From positions 5,059,001 to 5,123,000 of the forward strand of contig NZ_CP108430.1 in the NCBI RefSeq assembly GCF_041435335.1: 64,000 nucleotides of DNA, given 5' to 3'. The notes below the pieces were generated by a model. The model did not search any database, had not been told where the DNA came from, and was given only the letters and a program-made list of their open reading frames with translations. The DNA comes from Streptomyces sp. NBC_01283. GTDB lineage: Bacteria > Actinomycetota > Actinomycetes > Streptomycetales > Streptomycetaceae. The position numbers and the translations under genes were made by a program. This document shows, in pieces, positions 43,126-52,307 of the stretch. The first letter of the stretch is position 1. Every line of letters begins with the position of its first letter.

Positions 43126-45408
43126 ATGTCCACCACTCCCCCTCCAGGCACCACCGAGGTGGCCGAGGTCGAACTCGCCATCGGTGGCATGACCTGCGCC
43201 TCCTGCGCCGCCCGCATCGAGAAGAAGCTGAACCGCATGGACGGCGTGGAGGCGACCGTCAACTACGCCACCGAGAAGGCCAAGGTCAGCTACCGCGGCC
43301 AGGACATCGCCGTACAGGACCTGATCGCGACCGTCGAGGCCACCGGCTACACCGCGCAGGAGCCCGCCCCGGCCCGCACCGATCCGGCCCCCGCCGACGA
43401 GGATGAGGAGCAGCGGGCCGCCGACGAACTCCGGCCCCTGCGCGAGCGGCTGATCACCGCTGTCCTGCTCTCCGTGCCCGTCATCGCGATGGCGATGGTC
43501 CCGGCCCTGCAGTTCGAGTACTGGCAGTGGCTGTCCCTGACGCTGGCCGCGCCGGTCGTCACGTACGCCGCCTGGCCCTTCCACAAGGCCGCGTACACGA
43601 ACGCGCGGCACGGCGCGGCGACGATGGACACGCTGATCTCGGTCGGCACGTCGGCCGCGTTCGTCTGGTCGCTGTGGGCACTCTTCTTCGGTACGGCCGG
43701 TACGCCCGGCATGACGCACCCCTTCGAACTGACCATCTCCCGCACGGACGGCGCCGGGAACATCTACCTGGAGGCCGCGGCGGGCGTCACCGCCTTCATC
43801 CTGGCCGGGCGGTACTTCGAGGCCCGCTCCAAGCGCAAGGCGGGCGCCGCCCTGAAGGCGCTGCTCCAGCTCGGTGCCAAGGACGTCACCGTCCTGCGGG
43901 ACGGCGGTCGTGAAGAGACCATCCCCGTGGGGGACTTGAAGGTCGGTGACCGCTTCCTCGTACGGCCCGGCGAGAAGATCGCCACCGACGGCAAGGTCGT
44001 CGAGGGCGCCTCCGCCGTCGATGCCTCCATGCTCACCGGCGAGTCCGTGCCGGTCGAGGTCGCCAAGGGGGACTCCGTCACCGGTGCCACCCTGAACGTG
44101 GGCGGGCGCCTCGTCGTCGAGGCGACGCGCGTCGGCGCCGACACCCAGCTCGCCCGCATGGCCAAGCTCGTCGAGGACGCGCAGAACGGCAAGGCCGCCG
44201 CCCAGCGCCTCGCCGACCGGATCTCGGCCGTCTTCGTGCCGGTCGTCATCGCCCTCGCCGTCGCCACCCTCGGCTTCTGGCTCGGCAACGGGTCCGGTCT
44301 GACGGCGGCCTTCACCGCCGCCGTCGCCGTACTGATCATCGCCTGCCCCTGCGCCCTGGGGCTCGCGACGCCGACCGCCCTCATGGTCGGCACCGGACGC
44401 GGCGCCCAGCTCGGCATCCTGATCAAGGGCCCGGAGGTCCTGGAGACGACCCGCAAGGTCGACACGATCGTCCTGGACAAGACCGGCACCGTCACCACCG
44501 GCAGGATGACCCTGCTCGCCACGCGTGTGGCGGAGGGCGTCGACGAGGGTGAAGTCCTGCGTCTTGCGGGCGCCTTGGAGCACTCCTCCGAGCACCCCAT
44601 CGCGCAGGCAGTGGCCGCGGGGGCGGCCGAGCGGGTCGGCGCGCTGCCCGCCCCCGAGGACTTCGCGAACGTGGCGGGGCTCGGCGTCCAGGGCATCGTC
44701 GAGGGGCACGCGGTCCTGGTCGGTCGTGAGGCGCTGCTCGCCGAGTGGGCGATACGGCTGCCCGTCGGACTGGAGCGGGCGAAGGCCGACGCCGAGGCGG
44801 CCGGGCGTACGGCCATCGCGGTCGCCTGGGACGGGGAGGCGCGGGCCATCCTGGAGGTCGCGGACGCGGTCAAGGAGACGAGCCCGGAAGCGATCCGCCG
44901 CCTCCGCGCCCTGGGCCTCACGCCCATCCTCCTGACCGGCGACAACAAGGCGGTCGCGGCGTCGGTGGCCGCCGAGGTGGGCATCGCCCCCGAGGACGTC
45001 GTCGCGGAGGTCATGCCGCAGGAGAAGGTCGACGTGGTCAAGCGCCTCCAGGCGGAGGGCCGCAGCGTGGCTATGGTCGGCGACGGCGTGAACGACGCGG
45101 CGGCGCTCGCCCAGGCCGACCTGGGCCTGGCGATGGGCACGGGCACGGACGCCGCGATCGAGGCGGGCGACCTGACCCTCGTACGAGGAGACCTGCGTGC
45201 GGCGGCCGACGCCATCCGCCTCTCGCGCCGCACCCTCGGCACGATCAAGTCGAACCTGTTCTGGGCCTTCGCCTACAACGTGGGCGCCCTGCCGCTGGCC
45301 GCGGCCGGCCTCCTGAACCCGATGATCGCGGGCGCCGCGATGGCGTTCTCCTCGGTCTTCGTGGTCGGCAACAGCCTGCGCCTGAGGGGGTTCAAGCCGC
45401 TGAGCTGA
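43126..45408 (+). CDS. copA: Copper-exporting P1B-type ATPase
   Basis: A 760-residue P-type ATPase that pumps Cu(I) out of the cell. One N-terminal heavy-metal domain has GMTCASC, with the metal cysteines at residues 24 and 27. The membrane metal site is CPC at 407-409 ([12 protein letters not shown]). The phosphorylated Asp451 is in DKTGT. The hinge [10 protein letters not shown] and the HP site ([11 protein letters not shown]) are present. It begins at the ATG at 43126 after a GAGGAG ribosome site. Two CsoR sites in the divergent promoter indicate copper induction. Confidence 0.95.
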   Translation: MSTTPPPGTTEVAEVELAIGGMTCASCAARIEKKLNRMDGVEATVNYATEKAKVSYRGQDIAVQDLIATVEATGYTAQEPAPARTDPAPADEDEEQRAADELRPLRERLITAVLLSVPVIAMAMVPALQFEYWQWLSLTLAAPVVTYAAWPFHKAAYTNARHGAATMDTLISVGTSAAFVWSLWALFFGTAGTPGMTHPFELTISRTDGAGNIYLEAAAGVTAFILAGRYFEARSKRKAGAALKALLQLGAKDVTVLRDGGREETIPVGDLKVGDRFLVRPGEKIATDGKVVEGASAVDASMLTGESVPVEVAKGDSVTGATLNVGGRLVVEATRVGADTQLARMAKLVEDAQNGKAAAQRLADRISAVFVPVVIALAVATLGFWLGNGSGLTAAFTAAVAVLIIACPCALGLATPTALMVGTGRGAQLGILIKGPEVLETTRKVDTIVLDKTGTVTTGRMTLLATRVAEGVDEGEVLRLAGALEHSSEHPIAQAVAAGAAERVGALPAPEDFANVAGLGVQGIVEGHAVLVGREALLAEWAIRLPVGLERAKADAEAAGRTAIAVAWDGEARAILEVADAVKETSPEAIRRLRALGLTPILLTGDNKAVAASVAAEVGIAPEDVVAEVMPQEKVDVVKRLQAEGRSVAMVGDGVNDAAALAQADLGLAMGTGTDAAIEAGDLTLVRGDLRAAADAIRLSRRTLGTIKSNLFWAFAYNVGALPLAAAGLLNPMIAGAAMAFSSVFVVGNSLRLRGFKPLS

Positions 45409-45465
45409 ACGCTTGGTGGGTGATCGTGCCAACCCTCGGCAAGATCGACGTGTACATGTCTTTAC

Positions 45466-45502
45466 GATCACCCCGGTGCGCTTGGGTCGCGCCGGGGTGA
45501 TC
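45466..45502 (+). terminator. Terminator after copA
   Basis: A perfect 11-bp stem, GATCACCCCGG / CCGGGGTGATC, with a 15-base loop, 57 bases past the copA stop. It separates copA from cutC. Confidence 0.75.
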
Positions 45503-45616
45503 TGCGCGTAGGCTGGGTAATTGGACTAGACCTGTGTGTGGTGGCTTCCGAGGCTTCCGCGCCGCCCACCCCCGCGCCGCCGGTCCCCGCGGCCCCGGAC
45601 CCGAAGGAAGACATCC

Positions 45617-46306
45617 ATGAGCAAGCGTGCAGTCCTGGAGGTGATCGCCCTCGACGCCGAGGACGCCGTCGCCGCCCAGGCCGGAGGCGCGGACCGCCTC
45701 GAACTGGTCACCGACATGGCCGCGGACGGACTGACCCCGTCCCGCGAGACCTTTGCCGAGATCCGCGCCGCCGTGGACATCTCCCTGCGCGTGATGCTGC
45801 GCCTCGCGGACGGCTTCGCCGCCGGGGACGTCGACACTCTCGTACGCCGCGCGCGCGAGCTCAGGAGCGCGGGCGCCGACGAGTTCGTGCTCGGCTTCCT
45901 CGACGAGACGGGCGGCCCAGACCTGGCCGCGGTCGAGGCCGTGGTGGGAGCGCTCGACGGCTGCCGCTGGACGTTCCACCGGGCCATCGACAGGGCCCCC
46001 GCCCGCGACGCCCTGCGCAAGCAGCTCGCGGACCTGCCCGGCCTCGACACCTACCTCACCGCGGGTGCGGCGGAGGGTGTGGACGAGGGCCTGCCCACGC
46101 TGCTCGACGAAGCGGCGCGGTCCGGCGAACCGGGCTACGAGCAGCAGATCCTGGTCGGCGGCGGCCTCCGCCTCGACCACCTGCCGCGGCTCAAGGCGGC
46201 GGGCGTCGACGCGTTCCACATCGGCGGGGCGTCGCGGCCCGACGGCTGGTCGGCGCCGGTGTCCGCGGACGCGGTGCGCGCGTGGCGCGTGGCGCTGGAC
46301 GCCTGA
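45617..46306 (+). CDS. cutC: Copper homeostasis protein CutC
   Basis: A 229-residue TIM-barrel protein. It starts MSKRAVLEVIALDAEDAVAA, with the family segments AGGADRLELVTDMAADGLTP near residue 22, GCRWTFHRAIDRAPARDALR near 115, and FHIGGASRP near the end. CutC has been linked to copper tolerance, but its biochemical role is unsettled. It lies 208 bases after copA beyond a terminator, so it has its own promoter. The 146 bases after it are GC-rich direct repeats. Confidence 0.9.
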   Translation: MSKRAVLEVIALDAEDAVAAQAGGADRLELVTDMAADGLTPSRETFAEIRAAVDISLRVMLRLADGFAAGDVDTLVRRARELRSAGADEFVLGFLDETGGPDLAAVEAVVGALDGCRWTFHRAIDRAPARDALRKQLADLPGLDTYLTAGAAEGVDEGLPTLLDEAARSGEPGYEQQILVGGGLRLDHLPRLKAAGVDAFHIGGASRPDGWSAPVSADAVRAWRVALDA

Positions 46307-46452
46307 TCCCCTTGCGCGCGGGGGTACTTGCTCCCGTTGCGGGCGGGGTGCTTGACCGCGTTCCCGCGTGGCGCCCAGTCGCGTTCCCGCGGGGTGGCTG
46401 ATCGCGCTCTCGCGGGGCGCGATACAACTGGGCGGACAGCAAGGGGGACTTC

Positions 46453-47022
46453 ATGCCGAAACCAGCAGCCAAGACGCGTCCTGCCGAGCGGATGCTCGCG
46501 GCGGGGGCACTGCCCGTCGCCGCGACGCTGCTCACCGGGACGGTGGCGCTCTACATCACACTCGTCGCCTTCGGGAACATCACCGACTTCGACTCCAACC
46601 AGCAGTTCGTACGCCATGTCCTGGCCATGGACACCACCTTCAAGGACGACGACCTGATGTGGCGCGCGGTGGGATCCACCGCGCTCCAGGACGCCGCGTA
46701 CGTCGGGATCATCGTCTGGGAGACCCTGGCGGCCCTGGTCCTCCTCACGGCGACGGGCCTGTGGATCGGTGCCCTGCGCCGCTCCCAGGGCCATGACCGG
46801 GCCCGTCGGGCGGGCACGATCGGCCTGCTGATGCTCCTCGTCCTGTTCGGGGCGGGGTTCATCGGGATCGGCGGCGAATGGTTCGCCATGTGGCAGTCGG
46901 AGGACTGGAACGGCCTGGACGCGGCCACGCGGGTCGTGACGCTCGCCGGCATCGTGCTGATCGTCACGCACCTGCCGTCCGCCGGTGCGTCGGCGGAGGG
47001 CTCCGGGAAGAGCGGGTCATGA
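46453..47022 (+). CDS. DUF2165 membrane protein
   Basis: A 189-residue integral membrane protein with four predicted helices: GALPVAATLLTGTVALYITL, AAYVGIIVWETLAALVLLTA, IGLLMLLVLFGAGFIGIGGE and VVTLAGIVLIVTHLP. The DUF2165 signature NITDFDSNQQFVRHVLAMDT follows the first helix. The function is unknown; relatives are small four-helix membrane proteins. It is convergent with the helR gene 43 bases later. Confidence 0.85.
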   Translation: MPKPAAKTRPAERMLAAGALPVAATLLTGTVALYITLVAFGNITDFDSNQQFVRHVLAMDTTFKDDDLMWRAVGSTALQDAAYVGIIVWETLAALVLLTATGLWIGALRRSQGHDRARRAGTIGLLMLLVLFGAGFIGIGGEWFAMWQSEDWNGLDAATRVVTLAGIVLIVTHLPSAGASAEGSGKSGS

Positions 47023-47065
47023 CCCGCGTCCCGCGTGTCTCCCTCGACTCCTTCGCCTCCCTCGG

Positions 47066-49123
47066 CTAGGGGGCGATCTGCTCCGGCAGGTCCGCCGCGT
47101 GCACGACGGTGAGTCCCGAGACGGCACGGGTCAGGGCGACGTACAGCCGCCGCAGGCCGGTCCGTTCGTCGGGCTCGCCGTCGACCACGGCGGCGGGCTC
47201 GTGGAGGACCACGTAGTCGTACTCAAGTCCCTTGGCGAGGGAGGCGGGCACGAGCGTGAGCCGGGTGTCGGGGGTGGTCTCCTCGCCGGGCGAGAGGTAC
47301 GTCAGCCCGGCGGCGTCGAGTGCTCCGGCGAGCGCGGGGATGCGGGCGTCGGCGGCGATGAGCCCGATGGAACCTTCGTGGCGCAGCGACTCGACGCAGG
47401 CTTCTAGGGAAGCGGTGTCGAGGGATGCGGTACTGGCGTCCTGCACGCGGTGCACCACGAGTGAACCCGCCGACTCACGGACGGACTTCACCTCGGCGAG
47501 ACCGGGCGCGATGGAGGGAAGCAGCCGGGAGGCGAACGCGATGACTTCCCGGGGCACACGGAAACCGGCGGTGAGTTCCTCCACGACCGCTTCCCCCTTC
47601 CCCAGATGCTCCAGGGCCTGCTCCCAACTCCGGGTGGCCCAGGGGGTGGTGCCCTGGGCGAGGTCGCCGAGGACGGTGGCGGAACCGGTGGTGCAGCGCC
47701 GCCCGACGGCGCGGTACTGCATCGGGGAGAGATCCTGGGCCTCGTCGAGGACGACGTGCCCGAGTGAAGGGGTCCGGGCGACGAGATCAGTGGCCTCGTC
47801 GATCAACACGGCGTCGGCGGCCGACCACTTGACGGCCTTGACGCTCCGCGCGGGCTTCGCCCACAGGATCAGCTTCTGCTCCTCGTGATCGAGGATCCCC
47901 TCGGCGTGCACGGCAAGGAACTCGGCGTCGGAGAGCAGCCGCAGGACGAGCTTGGCGGGATCGACGGGCGGCCACGCTGCCTTGACGGCGGCCTTCACCG
48001 CGGGGTTACGGGCGACGGCATCCTGGACGCGGTCGTCCGGGGCCTCGCCCGCCTGTTCCATCCGTACGAGCACGGCGTGCGCGAGGCGCTGCGGCAGGGC
48101 GTCGCGGGCGGCCCCGTACCGGATGTCGCGAGCGAGCAACTCGCCGACGATCTCCTCCACTTCATACGCGGGGATGCGCCAGCGCCGGGACCCGCGCACC
48201 ACGACCACGGGCTCCTCGGGCATGGTCACATGCGACCGCAGGGCCTTCCTCAGGACGTCGGCCATGCGGGCGTCGCCCTTCACGACGGCGGCGGCGGCCT
48301 CGTCGGCTCCGCGCACCTCCACATGGGCGACGAGGTCGTCGACGGTGGCCTGCTTGACCTCCAACTCGCCCAGAGCGGGCAGCACTTGCTCGATGTAGTG
48401 GAGGAAGGACTTGTTGGGCCCGATGACCAGGGTGCCGGTCCGGGCGAGGCGCTCGCGGTGGGCGTACAGGAGGTAGGCGACACGGTGCAGGCCGACGGCG
48501 GTCTTGCCGGTCCCGGGCCCGCCCTGCACGCACACGGACCCCCCGAGGCCGCTCCGTACGATCTCGTCCTGCTCGGGCTGGATCGTGGCAACGATGTCGC
48601 GCATGGGGCCGACGCGGGGCCGCTCGATCTCCTGCTGGAGCAGCTTGCTGGTCCGCTCGACCTCGTCGGCGTCACTGAGGTGCTCGTCCTCGTACGCGGT
48701 GAGGTCGCCGCCCGTGTATCCGAACCGGCGCCGCAGGGCGATGTCCATCGGCGCCTTCTTGGAGGCGCGGTAGAAGGGCTGCGAGACGGGGGCTCGCCAG
48801 TCGATGACCATGGGGTCGCCGTCGGCGTCGTGGACGTGCCGGCGCCCGATGTAGAACTGCTCGCCCTCGGCGCCTTCGGCCTGGTCGGCGCCGGGGGCGT
48901 GGAGGTAGTCGAGCCGTCCGAAGAAGAGCGGGGTGTGGGAGAGGTCGGCGAGGGACTTGATCCGCTCGTCGATCTGGCTCTGCAGGACGGCGGCGTTGAC
49001 CCAGTTCGCGGTGACGTCGCGGATGTCGAGCGCCTCGGCGTCCTCGCGCATGGCTCGGAGGGCCGAGCGGGATGCGGCGAGGTGGTTCCGCTCTCGGGAG
49101 AGGGGGTCGGGGTGGGCGTGCAC
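47066..49123 (-). CDS. helR: RNA-polymerase-associated helicase-like protein HelR
   Basis: A 685-residue UvrD-like superfamily 1 ATPase of the HelD/HelR class. An N-terminal coiled coil (RNHLAASRSALRAMREDAEA) enters the polymerase channel in HelD structures. The Walker A motif is CVQGGPGTGKTAVGLHRVAY, Walker B is VVLDEAQDLSPMQYRAVGRR, and later motifs are ELTAGFRVPREVIAFASRLL and LYVALTRAVSGLTVVHA. HelR proteins remove stalled or rifamycin-bound RNA polymerase and give rifamycin tolerance in Streptomyces and mycobacteria; HelD is the paralogue without resistance, so the HelR call rests on similarity from memory. An IS110 element sits directly upstream. Confidence 0.82.
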   Translation of the reverse strand: MHAHPDPLSRERNHLAASRSALRAMREDAEALDIRDVTANWVNAAVLQSQIDERIKSLADLSHTPLFFGRLDYLHAPGADQAEGAEGEQFYIGRRHVHDADGDPMVIDWRAPVSQPFYRASKKAPMDIALRRRFGYTGGDLTAYEDEHLSDADEVERTSKLLQQEIERPRVGPMRDIVATIQPEQDEIVRSGLGGSVCVQGGPGTGKTAVGLHRVAYLLYAHRERLARTGTLVIGPNKSFLHYIEQVLPALGELEVKQATVDDLVAHVEVRGADEAAAAVVKGDARMADVLRKALRSHVTMPEEPVVVVRGSRRWRIPAYEVEEIVGELLARDIRYGAARDALPQRLAHAVLVRMEQAGEAPDDRVQDAVARNPAVKAAVKAAWPPVDPAKLVLRLLSDAEFLAVHAEGILDHEEQKLILWAKPARSVKAVKWSAADAVLIDEATDLVARTPSLGHVVLDEAQDLSPMQYRAVGRRCTTGSATVLGDLAQGTTPWATRSWEQALEHLGKGEAVVEELTAGFRVPREVIAFASRLLPSIAPGLAEVKSVRESAGSLVVHRVQDASTASLDTASLEACVESLRHEGSIGLIAADARIPALAGALDAAGLTYLSPGEETTPDTRLTLVPASLAKGLEYDYVVLHEPAAVVDGEPDERTGLRRLYVALTRAVSGLTVVHAADLPEQIAP

Positions 49124-49213
49124 GGTTGCCTCCGGCGGGGTGCGGGTCTGGGCTGCCGGTTGCCGTCCGGTCAGCGGCGGGCGCGAGGCACGCGGGCAGA
49201 CCGGGCATCCTAT

Positions 49214-49233
49214 GCCCCGCCCTGGGGCGGGGC
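49214..49233. promoter_or_regulatory. Palindrome upstream of helR
   Basis: GCCCCGCCCTGGGGCGGGGC has 9-bp arms around a 2-base centre. On the minus strand it is followed by CATAGGAT, which includes a TAGGAT -10-like box about 85 bases before the helR start. It may be an operator between -35 and -10. Confidence 0.4.
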
Positions 49234-49289
49234 CACCACTTTTCCCCGGGGCCGGGATCCCCTCCCGGGGGGTGCCTCTATGTCTTTCG

Positions 49290-50492
49290 TCAAGCGAGGC
49301 GTGGGGTGCGGGGTTCGTAGAAGGTGCCGTCGCGGAGCATCGCGAACAGCACGTTGATCCGTTGCCGGGCGAGCCGGAGGAGGGCTTGTGTGTGGGTCTT
49401 TCCTCTGGCCCGGCATTTGTCGTAGTAGGCGCGGGAGGCGGGATCGTGCAGGGCGGCGAACGCGGACAGGAACATCGCCCGTTTGAGTTGCCGGTTGCCG
49501 CCTCGGGGGGCGTGTTCGCCGTGGATCGATGTCCCGGATGACTTGGTCGTGGGGGCGAGGCCGGCGTAGGAGGCCAGGTGGGCGGCGGTGGGGAAGCCGG
49601 TGCCGTCGCCGACGGTGACCAGCAAGGTGGCGGCGGTCCTGACCGCGACCCCCGGAATCGAGGTCAGGACCGCGGAAAGAGGGTGAGCCTCCAGCAGCTG
49701 TCCGATCTGCGCTTCCAGAGCTCGTCGTTGCTCGTGGACAGCCGTGAGCGAACGGGCCAGGGAGGGGATCACGACGTCGAGGGTGCCGGTGCCCGGGACC
49801 ACGACGGTCTGCTCGTCGAGCGCGTCGAAGACCTCGTCGATCAGCCGCTGGGCCATGCGCGGAGCCTTGGGCCGGATCACCTCAACGAGCCTGCGGCGGC
49901 CGGCTTTCCGCAACGCGGCCGGGGACCCGTAGCGTTCCAGCAGCCAGGTCACGGCCTGGTGGTCCAGGCGCGGGCCAAGGACGCGCTCCAGGCTGGGGTG
50001 GAACTGGGTGAGCAGGCCGCGTATCCGGTTGGAGGTGCGGGTCGCCTCGGCCGCCAGGTCCTGATCGAAGCCCACCAGCACGGTCAGCTCGGCGGTGATC
50101 TCGTCGGTCAGTTCCAACGAGCGCAGGGTGTGTGGCATGGTCCGGGCCGCGTCCGCGATCACCGCGGCGTCCTTGGCGTCGGTTTTCGCCTCGCCGGGGT
50201 AGAGGTCGGCGATGCGTCGCATCGACAGACCGGGCAGGTAGGCGACCTTGCAGCCGGCGTCCCGGGCGACGGTCAGGGGCAGGGCGCCGATGGAGGCGGG
50301 CTGGTCCACGATCACCAGGACGGTGTCGAACTTGGCGGTCAGCTTGTCGAAGACGGCCCGCAGTTTCGGCTCGCTGTTGGGCAGCTGCTTGTCGAAGACC
50401 TTCTTCCCGGCCGGGGTGAGGCCGTGCCCGTGATGGGCGCTCTTGCCGACGTCCAGACCCAGGAAGACGCCCACGTCGTCGATGTTGTCCAA
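49290..50492 (-). CDS. IS110-family transposase
   Basis: A 400-residue recombinase starting at a TTG (50492) with a GGGAGGA site 7 bases upstream. The N-terminal RuvC-like DEDD domain reads VGVFLGLDVGKSAHHGHGL near residue 6, with VLVIVDQPASIGALPL and GEAKTDAKDAAVIADAARTM near 105 holding the other acidic residues. The C-terminal Transposase_20 domain includes ILTSIPGVAVRTAATLL-like LTSIPGVAVRTAATLLVTVG and YAGLAPTTKSSGTSIHGEHA near 320, with the catalytic Ser region, then GNRQLKRAMFLSAFAAL. It is full length and shows no stop or frameshift. Recent work shows such enzymes use a bridge RNA made from the element's own non-coding end. Confidence 0.92.
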   Translation of the reverse strand: MDNIDDVGVFLGLDVGKSAHHGHGLTPAGKKVFDKQLPNSEPKLRAVFDKLTAKFDTVLVIVDQPASIGALPLTVARDAGCKVAYLPGLSMRRIADLYPGEAKTDAKDAAVIADAARTMPHTLRSLELTDEITAELTVLVGFDQDLAAEATRTSNRIRGLLTQFHPSLERVLGPRLDHQAVTWLLERYGSPAALRKAGRRRLVEVIRPKAPRMAQRLIDEVFDALDEQTVVVPGTGTLDVVIPSLARSLTAVHEQRRALEAQIGQLLEAHPLSAVLTSIPGVAVRTAATLLVTVGDGTGFPTAAHLASYAGLAPTTKSSGTSIHGEHAPRGGNRQLKRAMFLSAFAALHDPASRAYYDKCRARGKTHTQALLRLARQRINVLFAMLRDGTFYEPRTPRLA

Positions 50493-50700
50493 CCCATCCT
50501 CCCTAACGAGGTTCGTGCGGTGCTGGCCAGGGCGTTGGCGTCGTATGCGCGCATCCACGTTATGCAGACCTGCCGCCCGCGAACGGCCGGGCATTGCGCC
50601 AGGCCAGGCGGTGGTCGGACCTCTCATCAGCGTCTCCAACGGCGCCTCTCGGGCCCGGTGACACCACCCCCCAGGTCATCGGTTCGACAGGGGGCAACAG
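50493..50700 (-). ncRNA. Candidate bridge-RNA region (IS110 left end)
   Basis: About 200 bases upstream of the transposase with no coding potential. In IS621 and related elements this end is transcribed after circularisation into a structured guide RNA with donor and target loops. The region is rich in paired segments (for example CCGGGCATTGCGCCAGGC). No loop-target pairing could be verified by eye. Confidence 0.3.
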
Positions 50701-50796
50701 TCATGCCGGGCCCGGAGGCCAGCGGTCCCATTGCGGAACCGCGAAGAAGATAACGGGGCTCCCCACCCACCCACCCGTTCACCCCGCATCCCCCGC

Positions 50797-50840
50797 GAAC
50801 GAACAAGCTTTTCCCACCCACCCGATTGCCCCGCGGTGCC
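50797..50840. repeat. Interspersed intergenic repeat, copy near 50.8 kb
   Basis: GAACGAACAAGCTTTTCCCA followed by CCCACCCGATTGCCCCGCGG. It shares the AAGCTTTTCCCACCCACCCG core with 15.5-15.7 kb and, inverted, with 56.9 kb. It lies between the IS110 element and the GT87 gene. Confidence 0.8.
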
Positions 50841-50966
50841 GAGGGGGGAGGAGGGATCTCGCGGGTGGGGCGGCGGGAGCGTGCGCAGCTGGGGTGGGTG
50901 GGTGATTCGTGCAGCGGGGTGGGAACCCGCGGCCGGGCATTCCCGAGATCCACTAGGGTCGCCGCC

Positions 50967-52307
50967 GTGGAGGAACCTTCTGTCATCGGCTTGTCACGTT
51001 GCGTTAAGAGGCCTGTGCGTGCGGCCGTTGTGCTGCTAGGTCTCTCCCTCGGCGCCTTCGCCGCCCTCTGTTTCGTGCAGCGCATTCCCATGGCCGACGC
51101 CCTCGTCTATCGGGCCGAAGGCGCCGCCGTCGTGAGCGGGAGTGAGTTGTATGGGTTCACCGTGACCCGGTGGGAGCTTCCGGCCACCTATCCGCCGTTC
51201 GCCGCCCTCCTCTTCGTACCCACCACCTGGCTCCCCCTCCCCGCCCTCAAGCTCGCCTTCATCGTGGGGAACCTCGTCCTCCTCGCGCTCCTCGTCCACC
51301 TCTCCTGTCGCCTCGCAGGGCTCCCCACCCGCATCACCCCCCTCCTCGCGGGCACCTCCCTCGCCCTGTGGCTGGAGCCCGTCTTCCAGACCGTTCTCTT
51401 CGGGCAGATCAACCTCGCCCTCGCCTGCCTCATCCTCTGGGACCTGACCAGGGCCCCGGGCGCCGTGGGCAAGGGGTTCGGCATCGGGGTCGCCGCCGGG
51501 ATCAAGCTCACCCCGGCGGTCTTCATCGCGTATCTCTTCGTCACCGGGCGCGTACGCGAAGGGCTCACCGCCACCGCCGCCCTCACCGGCACCGTCGCGC
51601 TCGGCGCGCTCGCGCTGCCCGCCGCCAGCGCCGACTTCTGGACGCACCGGATCTTCGAGACGGGCCGCGTCGGCAAGGCGTGGATCGTCGACAACCAGTC
51701 GCTTCAGGGGCTCGTCGCCCGCGTCGCCCACGACCCCCACCCGGGGCTGCTGTGGGCCGTGCCCGCGGCCCTCGTCGCCGGCACCGGACTGTGGCTGGCC
51801 GCCCGCACGCCCAGCGAACCCCGCGGCATCCTCCTGGCCGCCGCCACCGCGCTCCTCGCCTCGCCCATCAGCTGGTCCCACCACTGGATCTGGTGCGTAC
51901 CGCTCCTGGCCCTGCTCATGGCGGAGGGCCGCCCCCGCCTGACCGCGGCGGTGGCGACCCTCTTCACGGCCCGCACCCTGTGGCTCGTCCCGCACCAGGG
52001 TGACCTCGACCTGCTGCTGCCCCAGTGGCAGCAGCCGTTGGCCTCGCCCTACCCGCTGCTCGCCGTAGCCCTGGTCCTCAGTTGTCGGCCAGCAGCTCGT
52101 CCGCGTCCACGATCCGGTACGCGTACCCCTGCTCCGCGAGGAACCGCTGCCGGTGTGCCGCGAAGTCCTGGTCGATGGTGTCCCGAGCCACGACGGAGTA
52201 GAAGCGGGCCTCATGACCGTCGGCCTTCGGACGCAGCACACGACCGAGCCGCTGCGCCTCCTCCTGCCGGGAGCCGAACGTCCCGGACACCTGGATCGCG
52301 ACCGTAG
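50967..52307 (+). CDS. GT87-family mannosyltransferase-like membrane protein
   Basis: A 446-residue multispanning protein of the DUF2029/GT87 family, which transfer mannose from polyprenyl-phosphate in the envelope. It begins at a GTG (50967). The first helix is VVLLGLSLGAFAALCFVQRI, and the DxxxY-type loop MADALVYRAEGAAVVSGSEL is near residue 40. FGQINLALACLILWDLTRAP and SPISWSHHWIWCVPLLALLM are conserved family loops. The last 76 residues read antisense through the convergent XPB gene for 230 bases and look unnatural. The natural stop seems lost, possibly by a 3' frameshift. Confidence 0.8.
   Translation: MEEPSVIGLSRCVKRPVRAAVVLLGLSLGAFAALCFVQRIPMADALVYRAEGAAVVSGSELYGFTVTRWELPATYPPFAALLFVPTTWLPLPALKLAFIVGNLVLLALLVHLSCRLAGLPTRITPLLAGTSLALWLEPVFQTVLFGQINLALACLILWDLTRAPGAVGKGFGIGVAAGIKLTPAVFIAYLFVTGRVREGLTATAALTGTVALGALALPAASADFWTHRIFETGRVGKAWIVDNQSLQGLVARVAHDPHPGLLWAVPAALVAGTGLWLAARTPSEPRGILLAAATALLASPISWSHHWIWCVPLLALLMAEGRPRLTAAVATLFTARTLWLVPHQGDLDLLLPQWQQPLASPYPLLAVALVLSCRPAARPRPRSGTRTPAPRGTAAGVPRSPGRWCPEPRRSRSGPHDRRPSDAAHDRAAAPPPAGSRTSRTPGSRP

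Larger units (their letters stand above)
49250..50700 (-). mobile_element. IS110-family insertion element (ends approximate)
   Basis: One DEDD transposase gene with long non-coding flanks and no terminal inverted repeats, as in IS110. The right end probably lies near 49250-49289, just beyond the transposase stop. The left end lies somewhere between 50640 and 50760. The element sits between the helR start and a glycosyltransferase gene. IS110 elements insert at a short core sequence and excise as a circle, so exact ends need an empty site. Confidence 0.6.

Noticed and set aside
46307..46452. A small gene after cutC
   Set aside because: The stretch is made of short CGCGTTCCCGCG-type repeats and shows no codon bias.
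49214..49233. Rifamycin-associated element upstream of helR
   Set aside because: The palindrome here is a plain GC run and does not show the GCTTGC-type core I recall for that element; kept only as an unassigned palindrome.
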